Shown here in pieces: positions 52,530 to 61,781 of a DNA stretch of 64,000 nt. The notes beneath the pieces were generated by a model. That model was not told the origin of the DNA. It saw nothing but the letters and a program-made list of their open reading frames with translations, and did not search any database. Position numbers and translations under genes: made by a program. Source of the stretch: Niveispirillum lacus (GTDB taxonomy: Bacteria; Pseudomonadota; Alphaproteobacteria; Azospirillales; Azospirillaceae); contig NZ_NOXU01000032.1 of NCBI RefSeq assembly GCF_002251795.1, positions 1 through 64,000 on the forward strand, in the 5' to 3' direction. The first letter of the stretch is position 1; each line of letters begins with the position of its first letter.

Positions 52530-52916
52530 TCACTGCGCCAAGCCTTCGAGAATCGGGCAATGCGGTCGCTCATCCCCATGGCAGCGGTCCGCCAGATCCG
52601 TCAGGCTTTTGCGCATGGCCTGCAGTTCGGTGATCTTTCGGTCCAAGGTGGCGATGTGATCCAACGCCAGCTTCTTGACCTCGCAGGAGGATCGCGCCCG
52701 GTCGCCCCACAGGCGCAGCAGCGCATCAATATCCTCCAGCGCAAAGCCCAGATCGCGGGCATGGCGGATAAAACGCAGGGCGTGGATATCGGCATCGCTA
52801 TAGACCCGGTAGCCGGCAATGGTGCGCAACGCCGGTTTGATCAGGCCGATGCTTTCATAATGCCGGATCATCTTGGCCGACACGCCCGACGCTGCCGCCG
52901 CCTCTCCGATATTCAT
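52530..52916 (-). CDS. Cu(I)-responsive MerR regulator (CueR/HmrR type)
   Basis: A 128-residue MerR regulator. The HTH starts MNIGEAAAASGVSAKMIRHY and the wing includes GYRVYSDADIHALRFIRHAR. The metal loop has C112 and C120 (CHGDERPHC) and S77, the pattern of E. coli CueR, so it should sense Cu(I), Ag(I) or Au(I). No copper ATPase, oxidase or chaperone gene is nearby. The ATG at 52916 is preferred; a GGGGAGAG lies just upstream. Confidence 0.88.
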   Translation of the reverse strand: MNIGEAAAASGVSAKMIRHYESIGLIKPALRTIAGYRVYSDADIHALRFIRHARDLGFALEDIDALLRLWGDRARSSCEVKKLALDHIATLDRKITELQAMRKSLTDLADRCHGDERPHCPILEGLAQ

Positions 52917-52954
52917 CATTCTCTCCCCTGCGGGTGTAGACCCCAGCATGGCGT

Positions 52955-52990
52955 AAAAAAAACCCCGTCGCCATCAGGCGCCGGGGTTTG
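52955..52990 (-). terminator. Strong minus-strand terminator upstream of the MerR gene
   Basis: Bases 52960-52972 pair with 52977-52989 with a single mismatch, and the minus-strand transcript then continues into eight T (52962-52955). Since the nearest minus-strand gene starts downstream of it, it must end an unannotated minus-strand transcript. Confidence 0.8.
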
Positions 52991-53090
52991 AAGGTGGGAA
53001 CTTCTGGGAGGGAAACAACAGAAGATGTTGCTGACCGTTCTTTTAGGCGACAGGAGTTATGGAATGGTTAATCGCGGTGATATTTTGCGC
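52955..53090 (-). ncRNA. Candidate small RNA with CCCUCC loop
   Basis: On the minus strand, upstream of the MerR gene, a hairpin CTTCTG / CAGAAG (53024-53001) exposes TTGTTTCCCTCC in its loop. Then comes a strong terminator hairpin (52960-52989, 12 pairs with one mismatch, ATCA loop) followed by eight T. CCUCC-type loops that resemble an anti-Shine-Dalgarno are a known feature of alphaproteobacterial trans-acting small RNAs. The 5' end is not fixed; a TTGCAG...AATATC promoter-like pair lies near 53084-53110. Confidence 0.5.
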
Positions 53091-53202
53091 ATCTCTGCAC
53101 TGCAACACCACAGGGTCGGCCAGGCCTACCCTTGATCCTTCCCCCCTGCCCCTGTGATGCGCTATCACCCACGCCCTGGTTTCTTCTTCCAAGGCCTGTC
53201 GC

Positions 53203-55569
53203 ATGCTGTCTATCGCCCACAAAATTGCCGCCGAACTGTCCGTCCGTCCTGCCCAGGTGGAGGCGGCGGTAGGCTTGCTGGATGAGGGGGCGACCGTTCC
53301 GTTCATCGCGCGCTACCGCAAGGAAGTAACAGGCGGCCTGGACGATACGCAGTTGCGCAATCTGGAAGAACGGCTGCGCTATCTGCGGGAGATGGAGGAG
53401 CGACGGGCCACCATCCTGGCCAGCATCCATGAGCAGGGCAAGATGACGCCCGAACTGGCCAAGCAGATCAGTGAGGCCGACACCAAGACCCGGCTGGAAG
53501 ACCTTTACCTTCCCTATCGCCCCAAGCGCCGGACCAAGGCGATGATCGCGCGGGAGGCCGGGCTGGAGCCGCTGGCCGACCGTCTGCTCTCCACCCCGAC
53601 CCTGTCGCCGGAATCGGAAGCCGCCGGCTTTGTCAGTGCTGACAAGGGTGTCGCCGATGTGAAAGCCGCCCTGGAGGGGGCGCGCGCGATTCTGGTTGAA
53701 CGGATGGGCGAGGATGCGACCCTGGTCGGTCGCCTGCGTGACTTCGCCCAGTCCCAGGGCCGCATCGTGTCGGCACTGGTCGATGGCAAGGCGGAGGAAG
53801 GGGCCAAGTTCAGCGACTATTTCGATTTCAGCGAGCCGCTGACCAAAATGCCCTCCCACCGCGCCCTGGCCCTGTTCCGGGGCCGGGCCGCGGGTGTTCT
53901 GGACCTGAAACTGGCGGTCGGTGACGATCCCGTTCCCGGTTCGGCCCATCCGGCGGAAGGGCTGATCGCCGCCGCCTTTGGCATTCAGGACCGGGGTCGG
54001 CCCGCCGACCGCTGGCTGGCCGAATGTTGCCGCTGGGCATGGAAGACGAAGATTTCGCTGCATATCGAACTGGATCTGATGAATGTCCTGCGCGAGAAGG
54101 CGGAGGATGAGGCGATCACGGTATTCGGGCGCAATCTCAAGGACCTGCTGCTGGCCCCGCCCGCCGGACAGCGGGCGACCCTGGGCCTGGACCCCGGCAT
54201 CCGCACGGGCGTGAAGGTGGCCGTGGTCGATGCCACCGGCAAGCTGCTGGACACCACCACCGTTTACCCGCATGAGCCGCGCAAGGATTGGCAGGGCTCG
54301 CTGGCCACCCTGGCCGTGCTGGTCAAGCGTCACAATGTTGACCTGATCGCCATCGGCAATGGCACCGCCAGCCGGGAGACGGACAAGCTGGCCGCCGACC
54401 TGATCGCCCTGCTGCCCGACCACCGCATCACCAAGGTCATGGTGTCGGAGGCGGGCGCCTCGGTCTATTCCGCGTCGGAAGTGGCGGCCCTGGAATTCCC
54501 CAAGCTGGACGTGTCCTTGCGTGGCGCTGTCTCCATCGCGCGGCGCCTGCAGGACCCGCTAGCCGAACTGGTGAAGATCGACCCGAAGTCGATCGGTGTC
54601 GGCCAGTATCAGCATGATGTCAGCCCCGCGAAGCTGTCCCGTGCGCTGGATGCGGTGGTCGAGGATTGCGTGAATGGCGTCGGCGTGGATTTGAACACGG
54701 CCTCGGTGCCGCTGCTGGCCCGCGTGTCCGGCCTGTCGGAAAATGTGGCCAAGAATGTCATCGCGTTTCGCGATGAAAAGGGCGCCTTCCGAAGCCGCCG
54801 GCAATTGCTGGACGTGCCGCGTCTGGGGCCGAAGGCCTTTGAACAGGCCGCCGGCTTCCTGCGCATCCGTGATGGGGAGAACCCGCTGGACGGTTCCTCG
54901 GTCCATCCGGAAGCCTATCCGGTTGTCGAACGCATCCTGAAAAAGACCGGCCGCCCGCTCGCCAAGCTGATCGGCGATGTCGGCTTCCTGCAATCACTCG
55001 ACCCCGCCGATTTCACGGATGAGAAGTTCGGCATTCCCACCGTCACCGATATCCTGAAAGAGCTGGAAAAACCCGGCCGCGACCCGCGCCCGGAATTCAA
55101 GACCGCTCAATTCAAGGACGGTGTGGAGGAGCTGAAGGATTTGCAGCTTGGCATGGTGCTGGAAGGGGTGGTGACCAACGTCACCGCCTTCGGGGCCTTT
55201 GTCGATGTTGGCGTGCATCAGGATGGGCTGGTCCATATCAGCCAATTGTCCCATACCTTCGTAAAGGACCCGCACAGCGTCGTGAAGGCCGGCGACATTG
55301 TGAAGGTCAAGGTCCTGGAGGTGGACCTGAAGCGCAAGCGCGTGGCCCTGACCATGAAGCTGGACGAACGCCCCGCCCCGGCCCGGCCCGCCGCCCCGGG
55401 TCCTGATCGGCGCGATGACCGCCGCGGTCCGCCGCCGGCCCGGCCGCAGCAAGGGCAGCAGCGTCCGCCGCAGCAGAACAACAATCCGCCACCCAAAAAG
55501 CCGGCTCCGGTGGAAGATAACGCCTTTGCAGCGGCATTTGCGGCGGCCAAGGCGAAGGGCAAGCGGTAA
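53203..55569 (+). CDS. tex: Transcription accessory protein Tex
   Basis: A 788-residue Tex/YhgF protein, an RNA- and RNA-polymerase-associated factor. Domains in order: N-terminal helical region ([20 protein letters not shown]), YqgF/RNase-H-like core ([18 protein letters not shown]), helix-hairpin-helix repeats ([16 protein letters not shown]) and an S1 RNA-binding domain (about residues 645-715, [20 protein letters not shown]). The tail is Pro/Gln/Asn-rich. It stands alone, ended by a bidirectional terminator. Confidence 0.96.
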   Translation: MLSIAHKIAAELSVRPAQVEAAVGLLDEGATVPFIARYRKEVTGGLDDTQLRNLEERLRYLREMEERRATILASIHEQGKMTPELAKQISEADTKTRLEDLYLPYRPKRRTKAMIAREAGLEPLADRLLSTPTLSPESEAAGFVSADKGVADVKAALEGARAILVERMGEDATLVGRLRDFAQSQGRIVSALVDGKAEEGAKFSDYFDFSEPLTKMPSHRALALFRGRAAGVLDLKLAVGDDPVPGSAHPAEGLIAAAFGIQDRGRPADRWLAECCRWAWKTKISLHIELDLMNVLREKAEDEAITVFGRNLKDLLLAPPAGQRATLGLDPGIRTGVKVAVVDATGKLLDTTTVYPHEPRKDWQGSLATLAVLVKRHNVDLIAIGNGTASRETDKLAADLIALLPDHRITKVMVSEAGASVYSASEVAALEFPKLDVSLRGAVSIARRLQDPLAELVKIDPKSIGVGQYQHDVSPAKLSRALDAVVEDCVNGVGVDLNTASVPLLARVSGLSENVAKNVIAFRDEKGAFRSRRQLLDVPRLGPKAFEQAAGFLRIRDGENPLDGSSVHPEAYPVVERILKKTGRPLAKLIGDVGFLQSLDPADFTDEKFGIPTVTDILKELEKPGRDPRPEFKTAQFKDGVEELKDLQLGMVLEGVVTNVTAFGAFVDVGVHQDGLVHISQLSHTFVKDPHSVVKAGDIVKVKVLEVDLKRKRVALTMKLDERPAPARPAAPGPDRRDDRRGPPPARPQQGQQRPPQQNNNPPPKKPAPVEDNAFAAAFAAAKAKGKR

Positions 55570-55662
55570 TCCACTGCCCCGCTTGGCCCCGCCCCGCAAC
55601 CGGGCAGGCCCGACGCGGCGGTTATCATAAATCTGGGCCGACAGGTCGTTGCACCGTAAATG

Positions 55663-55695
55663 AAAAAGGCCGGCCCAAACGGACCGGCCTTTTTT
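55663..55695. terminator. Bidirectional intrinsic terminator
   Basis: An 11-bp perfect stem (55663-55673 with 55684-55694), 10-nt loop and runs of A on the left and T on the right, between tex and the convergent SDR gene. It can serve both strands. Confidence 0.9.
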
Positions 55696-55711
55696 ACGTC
55701 GCACAAGTCGA

Positions 55712-56461
55712 TCAGTAGGTCGTGCGGCCACCGGAAATGTCGAAGGTCGACGCGGTGGTGAAGCTGCATTCGGCACTGGCCATCCAACTGATCATGGCCG
55801 CCACCTCATGCACCTCGCCCAGACGCCCGGCGGGGATCTTGGACAGCATGTAATCGACCTGGCTCTGCGGCAACTGGTCCAGAATCGGGCTTTTGAAGGT
55901 GGCCGGCGTCAGGGCGTTGACGCGGATGCCGGTCTTGGCCAGTTCCTTGCCCAGCGACTTGGTAAAGCCGATGACACCGGCCTTGGAAGCCGAATAGGCA
56001 GAGGCGTTGGGATTGCCTTCTTTACCGGCCACCGAGGAGACATTGACGATCCGGCCATAATCGTTCTTCAGCATGTGCGGGATAACCGCGCGGCAGCAAT
56101 AGAACAGGCCGTTCAGGTTGATGTCGATGACCCGGCGCCAGCTATCCAGCGGGAAATCCTGCACCGGGACGGTCGCCCCGGTGATACCCGCACTGGCCAC
56201 CAGCACGTCCAACCGGCCCAGCTTCTGGGCCACCGCATCCGCGGCTGCATGCACGGCCTCGGCGTCGGTCACGTCCAGTGCCACCGCATCCACGGCACCG
56301 GTTGCGGCTTTGGCCTCGGCCAGCGCATCGGCATTCATATCCCAGAGGACGACCTTCGCCCCCTCCTGGGTCAGGCGGGCGGCCACTTCCCGGCCCACAC
56401 CCGACGCGCCGCCGGTAACGATGGCGACCTGCCCCTTGAAACGGTCGGCATAGACACTCAT
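55712..56461 (-). CDS. SDR, probable 2-keto-3-deoxy-L-rhamnonate 4-dehydrogenase
   Basis: A 249-residue classical short-chain dehydrogenase: GGASGVGR cofactor site, NVSSVAG with the catalytic Ser, YSASK with Tyr and Lys, and the C-terminal FDISGGRTTY. Its coupling by ATGA to a FAH-type hydrolase, and the L-rhamnonate dehydratase upstream, match the LRA5 step of the non-phosphorylating L-rhamnose pathway known in Sphingomonas. That assignment rests on context; the longer frame upstream lies in the hydrolase gene. Confidence 0.8.
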   Translation of the reverse strand: MSVYADRFKGQVAIVTGGASGVGREVAARLTQEGAKVVLWDMNADALAEAKAATGAVDAVALDVTDAEAVHAAADAVAQKLGRLDVLVASAGITGATVPVQDFPLDSWRRVIDINLNGLFYCCRAVIPHMLKNDYGRIVNVSSVAGKEGNPNASAYSASKAGVIGFTKSLGKELAKTGIRVNALTPATFKSPILDQLPQSQVDYMLSKIPAGRLGEVHEVAAMISWMASAECSFTTASTFDISGGRTTY

Positions 56462-57321
56462 GCCACACCTTCCTGGGTCCAAGCGACGACATCCTGGCGC
56501 TGTTCGCCCAGCTTCTCGATGCCCAGGCGAATGACATCGCCGGCCTTCAGATATTTCGGCTCCGGCTTCTGGCCCAGCCCTACACCCGGCGGGGTGCCGG
56601 TGGTGATCAGGTCGCCCGGTTCCAGCGTGATGAATTGGCTGATATAGGCAACCAACTGACGGCAGGTGAAGATCATGGTCTTGCTGCTGCCATTCTGATA
56701 GCGGTGGCCATTGACCTCCAGCCACATGGACAGGTTCTGGGGATCACCCACCTCGTCAGAGGTCACGACCCAGGGGCCGACGGGGCCAAACGTGTCGCAG
56801 CCCTTGCCCTTGTCCCAGGTGCCACCGCGTTCGATCTGAAAGGCGCGTTCGGACACGTCATTGATCAGGACATAACCGGCCACATGGTCCAGCGCGTTCT
56901 CTTCACTGACATAGCGGGCGCGGCTGCCGATGACGATGCCCAACTCCACTTCCCAGTCGGTCTTTTCCGATCCTTTGGGGATCATCACCGGGTCATTGGG
57001 GCCGGTGAGACAGGAGATGGCCTTGGTGAACAGCACCGGTTCTGTCGGGATGGGCAGGTTGCTCTCCGCCGCATGGTCAGCGAAGTTCAGACCGACGGCG
57101 ATGAATTTGCGCACGCCATTGATGGGCACGCCATAGCGCGGGGACCCTTCCACCGCGGGCAGGCTGGCCGGGTCGATGGAAGCAATCTTGGCCAGCCCGG
57201 CGGGCGACAGCACGTCCGGGGTAATGTCGGACACGATGCCGGACAGGTCGCGGATGGTGCCGGTGGCGTCCATCAAGCCCGGCTTTTCCTGGCCCTTGGG
57301 GCCGTAACGCAGCAGCTTCAT
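56458..57321 (-). CDS. FAH-family 2,4-diketo-3-deoxy-L-rhamnonate hydrolase
   Basis: A 287-residue fumarylacetoacetate-hydrolase-family enzyme. The metal-binding core is EKTDWEVELGIVIGSRARYV with the usual acidic ligands, after FIAVGLNFADHAAES, and ends LITTGTPPGVGLGQKPEPKY. In the L-rhamnose (and L-fucose) diketo-hydrolase pathway this family splits the diketo acid into pyruvate and L-lactate. Neighbours point to rhamnonate. It overlaps the SDR gene and follows rhmD by 33 nt. Confidence 0.83.
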   Translation of the reverse strand: MKLLRYGPKGQEKPGLMDATGTIRDLSGIVSDITPDVLSPAGLAKIASIDPASLPAVEGSPRYGVPINGVRKFIAVGLNFADHAAESNLPIPTEPVLFTKAISCLTGPNDPVMIPKGSEKTDWEVELGIVIGSRARYVSEENALDHVAGYVLINDVSERAFQIERGGTWDKGKGCDTFGPVGPWVVTSDEVGDPQNLSMWLEVNGHRYQNGSSKTMIFTCRQLVAYISQFITLEPGDLITTGTPPGVGLGQKPEPKYLKAGDVIRLGIEKLGEQRQDVVAWTQEGVA

Positions 57322-57354
57322 GATATGTGGCTTTCGTGATCGGAAATGATTGGA

Positions 57355-58542
57355 TTATTTGCCCTGCCCGACATAAGGCCGGTGCAGATTGACCTCACGG
57401 TTCAGTTCCACGCCAAAGCCGGGCTTGTCGGACAGTTTCAGCTTGCCATTGACGGGTACTGGCTCACCCAGAAGCTGGGGATGGAACATCGGCAGGACCT
57501 TGTCGGCCTTGGGTGCCATCATCAGGAATTCCGCGAACGGGCTGTTATGGCGGGTGATGACGAAATGATACGAGTACACGGACGACCCGTGCGGGATCAC
57601 CATGATGCCGCGGCTGTCGGCCATGTTGGCGATTTTGGTCAGTTCGGTGACGCCGCCGCACCAGCCCACATCCGGCTGGATGATGTCGCAGCACTCCATT
57701 TCCATCAGCATGCGGAAGCCCCAGCGGGTGGCCTCATGCTCGCCCGTCGTCACCAGCATGCCGGTGGGGGCCTTTTTCTTCAGTTCGGCATAGCCCCAAT
57801 AATCGTCGGGCGACAGCGCCTCTTCGATCCATTTCAGGCCATATTCATGCGCCTTGTGCGCCAGCTTGGTGGCGTAGTTCAGGTCGAGTGCCATCCAGCA
57901 ATCGAACATCAGCCAGAAATCCTCACCCACCCGCTCGCGCATGGTGGCCAGTTCCTCGATATTCTTACGCAGGCCCTCTTCACCCTCGGCCGGGCCGTGA
58001 TGCAGGGGCATCTTGCCGCCGATGAAGCCCATTTGCTTGGCCAGATCGGGCCTGGCACCGGTGGCATAGAAGGTCAGTTCATCGCGGACGGCACCGCCCA
58101 GCAGGTGATAGACCGGCTCCTGGCGCAGTTTGCCCAGCAGATCCCACAGGGCCAGATCGACGCCGGAAATGGCGTTCACCACCAGACCTTTGCGGCCATA
58201 ATACTGCGATCCGAAATACATCTGGTCCCAGATCTTCTCCACCTCCACCGGCGAACGGCCGATCAGGAAGCGGGCGAAATGCTTTTCCACCAGATAACAG
58301 GCCGGCTCCCCGCCCGTGGTCACCGCGAATCCGATGGTGCCGTCCGCCGCCTCAATCTCCACCACCAGCGTGCCCAGCACATTGATGCCGAAACTTTGCC
58401 GGCTCTGGCGATATTCCGGGTAACGGGACATGGGGGTGGCGATATGATCATCGATCCAGTGGCCGTCACCCTGGTCATGGTAATCGGCACCACCGCCGCG
58501 CACCACATAGGCGCGGACATCGCGGATAAGGGGGAAGGCCAT
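57355..58542 (-). CDS. rhmD: L-rhamnonate dehydratase
   Basis: A 395-residue enolase-superfamily acid-sugar dehydratase that turns L-rhamnonate into 2-keto-3-deoxy-L-rhamnonate. It closely resembles E. coli Rhm[77 protein letters not shown] and [11 protein letters not shown] with the catalytic His; metal ligands lie in FDCW, EEAL and TGEH. The ATG at 58542 has GGGAGTG about 10 nt upstream; 58569 is an alternative. Confidence 0.93.
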   Translation of the reverse strand: MAFPLIRDVRAYVVRGGGADYHDQGDGHWIDDHIATPMSRYPEYRQSRQSFGINVLGTLVVEIEAADGTIGFAVTTGGEPACYLVEKHFARFLIGRSPVEVEKIWDQMYFGSQYYGRKGLVVNAISGVDLALWDLLGKLRQEPVYHLLGGAVRDELTFYATGARPDLAKQMGFIGGKMPLHHGPAEGEEGLRKNIEELATMRERVGEDFWLMFDCWMALDLNYATKLAHKAHEYGLKWIEEALSPDDYWGYAELKKKAPTGMLVTTGEHEATRWGFRMLMEMECCDIIQPDVGWCGGVTELTKIANMADSRGIMVIPHGSSVYSYHFVITRHNSPFAEFLMMAPKADKVLPMFHPQLLGEPVPVNGKLKLSDKPGFGVELNREVNLHRPYVGQGK

Positions 58543-58606
58543 GGTGTTTTCACACTCCCTGAAGGGCATGCGTGCGCGGCAAGTCGTCTACGCATGTTCT
58601 TAATTG

Positions 58607-58632
58607 TGGGATACAGTTTTATAAAATGGGAC
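58607..58632. promoter_or_regulatory. TGGGA direct repeat in the rhamnose divergent promoter
   Basis: TGGGAT (58607-58612) and TGGGAC (58627-58632) are spaced 20 bp, two helical turns. AAAATGGGA also appears (minus strand) in the IclR gene's own upstream region near 60403-60413. They are candidate half-sites for the IclR regulator. Confidence 0.35.
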
Positions 58633-58652
58633 AACAACTGTCAATGCGGTCC

Positions 58653-58666
58653 TGATACCGGTCACC
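58653..58666. promoter_or_regulatory. ACCGGT operator copy in the rhamnose divergent promoter
   Basis: TGATACCGGTCACC, close to the TGACACCGGTGNCA consensus seen in the hexuronate region, between rhmD (minus) and L-rhamnose dehydrogenase (plus). It would link rhamnose genes to the LacI regulon 34 kb away. Confidence 0.4.
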
Positions 58667-58747
58667 ATCTTCCATGGGGGGATCAGGCTTGCGTCTGATT
58701 TTGATTTATGAGACATCATTCCGCAATATGAGATTTGGAGGAAAGCC

Positions 58748-59512
58748 ATGCGTTTGCTAGAGGGCAAGACCGTTCTGATCACTGGCGCATCGCGCGGGAT
58801 CGGTGCCGCCGTGGCCGTGGAATGCGCCCGGCACGGTGCCAATGTCGCCATCAACTATGCCGCTTCCCCGGCAGCGGCCGAGGATGTGGTGGCCCAGATC
58901 GCCGCCCTGGGTCAGAAAGCCATTGCCGTGAAAGGCGACGTAGCCGATCCGTCAGCCGCCCAGGACTTTGTGAAGGCCGCGGTGGCGGCCTTTGGCGGTG
59001 TCGATGTCTTCGTCTCCAATGCCGGCATCTGCCCGTTCCATTCCTTCCTGGACATGCCGGTTGAGGTCGTGGACCGCACGATCAAGGTGAACCTGAACGG
59101 TGCCTATTACATGACACAGGCCGCCGCCAACCAGATGAAGGACCAGGGCCGTGGCGGGGCGATCATCGCCATTTCGTCAATCTCCGCGCTGGTCGGCGGT
59201 GGCATGCAGACGCATTACACCCCCACGAAGGCCGGCGTGCATTCGCTGATGCAAAGCTGCGCCATCGCCCTTGGCCCCTATGGTATTCGGTGCAACTCTG
59301 TGCTGCCGGGCACCATTTTGACCGATATCAACAAGGATGACCTGGCAGATGTCGCCAAGCGGACCTACATGGAAGGCCGCATCCCCCTGGGCCGCCTGGG
59401 CCAGCCAGAGGATATGGGCGGACCGGTGGTGTTCCTGGCGTCCGACCTTGCCCGTTATGTCACCGGCGCCGCGCTGCTGGTCGATGGCGGTGCGTTTGTG
59501 AATTTGCAATGA
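58748..59512 (+). CDS. L-rhamnose 1-dehydrogenase (SDR)
   Basis: A 254-residue short-chain dehydrogenase: TGASRGIGA cofactor motif, NAGICPFHSFLDMP, ISSISALVGG, YTPTK catalytic pair and LLVDGGAFVNLQ at the C-terminus. I recognise the pattern of L-rhamnose 1-dehydrogenase (LRA1), which oxidises L-rhamnose to L-rhamnono-1,4-lactone. GGAGG precedes the ATG. Divergent from rhmD. The lactonase (LRA2) expected between the two steps is not in the window. Confidence 0.82.
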   Translation: MRLLEGKTVLITGASRGIGAAVAVECARHGANVAINYAASPAAAEDVVAQIAALGQKAIAVKGDVADPSAAQDFVKAAVAAFGGVDVFVSNAGICPFHSFLDMPVEVVDRTIKVNLNGAYYMTQAAANQMKDQGRGGAIIAISSISALVGGGMQTHYTPTKAGVHSLMQSCAIALGPYGIRCNSVLPGTILTDINKDDLADVAKRTYMEGRIPLGRLGQPEDMGGPVVFLASDLARYVTGAALLVDGGAFVNLQ

Positions 59513-59572
59513 CAATCACAGGCCGGGGAGGTGCGATCACCTTCCCGGCGCCGCCCCGATGGTCATCTGTGA

Positions 59573-60367
59573 TCAACGCCGCGCCGTGGCATCGTTCCAT
59601 CCCATGCCCTTGCTGATGGCGCGGGCCGTGTCCTTGACGGTGGCGATCAGTTCCTGCATGCGATCATCGCTCATATATTGCGCAGCGCTGGACAGGCTGA
59701 TGGCAGCAATGATCTTGCCGCTGGCCCCCCGGATCGGGGCGGCAACACAGCGGATGCGGTCCTCATTCTCTTCAAGGTCGAAGGCGTAGCCGCCCTTGGC
59801 ATAATTGCGCATCCGTTCATGCCAGACGGGCCATTCAGACTCGCTGTAGCGCTTCTGATGAAACGAGCGCCAACGCCCCTCACCCTCGTCCAGGATCAGC
59901 GCCTTGCCCAGGCCGGTGGACGCAATCGGATGGCGCTCCCCCACGCGTGAGCCGATTTCAATGCGTCGACGGCCGGGGATCTTATCCAGATACAGCGCTT
60001 CATCACCATCCAGTACGCCCAGATGCACCGTATCCTCGGTCGCAGCGGCCAGATCTTCGATATGCGGGCGGGCGACACGCGGAATATCCATCTGCTGCTG
60101 CGCCAGATAGCCCAGTTCAAGCAGTTTCGGCCCCAACTGATACCCCTCGCGCGGGGTCAGAATCAGGAAATCGCGTTCGACAAGGGCCGCAGCAAGCCGG
60201 TGAGTCGTGCTGCGCGTCAGGTCAAGTCGTTGCGCCAGCTTGGCCAGATTGATTGGTCCATCCGCCACCGCCTCCAGCACATCCAAGCCCCGCAACAACG
60301 TCTGGCTGCCGCTTGGAGTGGTTTTAGGGGCTGATTCTTCATCATGGTCGACGATTGCGCTGCACAT
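59573..60367 (-). CDS. IclR-family regulator, probable rhamnose regulator
   Basis: A 264-residue IclR protein. The N-terminal winged helix reads LLRGLDVLEAVADGPINLAK with LDLTRSTTHRLAAALVERDF; the C-terminal effector domain contains IPGRRRIEIGSRVGERHPIA and RCVAAPIRGASGKIIAAISL. It converges with the rhamnose dehydrogenase gene and probably controls the rhamnose genes; candidate TGGGA half-sites are shared. The ATG at 60367 is chosen over a TTG at 60376. Confidence 0.88.
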   Translation of the reverse strand: MCSAIVDHDEESAPKTTPSGSQTLLRGLDVLEAVADGPINLAKLAQRLDLTRSTTHRLAAALVERDFLILTPREGYQLGPKLLELGYLAQQQMDIPRVARPHIEDLAAATEDTVHLGVLDGDEALYLDKIPGRRRIEIGSRVGERHPIASTGLGKALILDEGEGRWRSFHQKRYSESEWPVWHERMRNYAKGGYAFDLEENEDRIRCVAAPIRGASGKIIAAISLSSAAQYMSDDRMQELIATVKDTARAISKGMGWNDATARR

Positions 60368-60482
60368 CTGCTTCAATCACTTTCTCAATTTACGGAACAT
60401 AATCCCATTTTTTAACAAAAAATGCAAGATTGGGCGTCGGGAAGTCACGAATTTTCGGGGCGTAAACGCCAAACATTCCCGC

Positions 60483-61781
60483 TCAGGGCTTGGTCAGCTC
60501 CACTGCATAGACATGCACATCACCATGCATGTTGGCGCGGAACACTATCCATTTCCCGTCAGGTGTGAAGGTGATGTTCGGTTCCAGTCGATAATCATGG
60601 TCCTGCATATTGACCAGTTTTTCCGCGCGCAGCACGCCTGGACGGATCAGATCATCGGCATTGGGGGCATGGATGCCTGCCACATCGGGGATATTTTCGG
60701 GCCGGAACAGATAGATCCATTTTCCGTCCTTGGCCTTGGCCACCATCTCTGCATCGCCGCCATCGCCCGCAAACAGGGTGCCGTCGCGCGAGACATTGAA
60801 ATGCACCGACCATTCATCACGGGTCAGGTGATACCAGGTGCGCTTGCCCGTCGCGATCTCATAGCCGGCCAGCCAGAAATCCTCGCCGCGCGGGGTTTGC
60901 AGGTCGTACCAGATGGTCTTGCCATCGGCGCTGAAAAATTCATGGCCTGCGATTTCCATGTTCATGGTGCGGGTATGGATCTTGGTCAGGCCCGTCCCGT
61001 CGGCCCGGATGGTCCAGATACGGTCGACCCGGTGCCACGGCCCCTCATGACAAAACATGATCAGGGTGGGATCGGTGGGGGAGAATTGCAGATGGTTCAG
61101 CCAGTCTGTCGCCTTGTGGACCGTGCGCTGCTGACCGGTTTTCAGGTCGATGGTGAACATCTCCATCGGCACCCGCGCCTCCAACCGCTGATAAAGCCGC
61201 ACCTCCTTGGCGTCGGCATAGGTCATGGGTTTGCCATCGGGGCCGATATATTCGTAGTGATTGTCAAAACGGGTGTGCTTCGGGTCAGGGGCTCCAGGCT
61301 GCAGCTCAAACTTGCTTTCGGCCAGCACGCCCAGCAGCAGGGTTTCGTCGGCATTGATCGACCCGATCTGCCCCTTTGTCACCTGGGCGACCTTTGCCAC
61401 CGTGCCCGTGGCGGGATCGGCGGCGAAGACTTCCACCCCCTCCCCTTCCGCCAGTTGGGGTTTACGGGTGAAAAACACGCGGCCCGACTTCGGACCTGTG
61501 AACAGCAGGTTCAGGTCGGCACCGGCCACCAGCCGCTTCTGCACGCGGGTGGCAAGGTCGATCATGTCGATGCCGCCCGGATTGGTGACGATGAGGGTCT
61601 TGCCATCGGGCGTATAGCCATTCTGATGGAAATAGAGGCTGCGCGTCCCCGGCTCCGTCGACAGGCGGATGATGCGGTGGCCGGTATCCTTGTCCACCCA
61701 TTCGCGTGGCGGTTCCGCCGCCGCTACTGACAGGCCCGCCAGCAGGGTCGCGACCAGAAGCCCCAGGCGCTTGATCATCAT
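60483..61781 (-). CDS. ogl: Exported oligogalacturonate lyase (PL22)
   Basis: A 432-residue polysaccharide lyase family 22 enzyme that cleaves di- and oligogalacturonides. It has a signal peptide (residues 1-22, cleavage near VAAAEP), so it acts in the periplasm, unlike the cytoplasmic enterobacterial version. Beta-propeller repeats are visible, with the family stretch NHLQFSPTDPTLIMFCHEGP followed by HRVDRIW, then EIAGHEFFSADGKTIWYD. It is last in the GH43-like/GH28/ogl operon, overlapping GH28 by ATGA. Confidence 0.9.
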   Translation of the reverse strand: MMIKRLGLLVATLLAGLSVAAAEPPREWVDKDTGHRIIRLSTEPGTRSLYFHQNGYTPDGKTLIVTNPGGIDMIDLATRVQKRLVAGADLNLLFTGPKSGRVFFTRKPQLAEGEGVEVFAADPATGTVAKVAQVTKGQIGSINADETLLLGVLAESKFELQPGAPDPKHTRFDNHYEYIGPDGKPMTYADAKEVRLYQRLEARVPMEMFTIDLKTGQQRTVHKATDWLNHLQFSPTDPTLIMFCHEGPWHRVDRIWTIRADGTGLTKIHTRTMNMEIAGHEFFSADGKTIWYDLQTPRGEDFWLAGYEIATGKRTWYHLTRDEWSVHFNVSRDGTLFAGDGGDAEMVAKAKDGKWIYLFRPENIPDVAGIHAPNADDLIRPGVLRAEKLVNMQDHDYRLEPNITFTPDGKWIVFRANMHGDVHVYAVELTKP

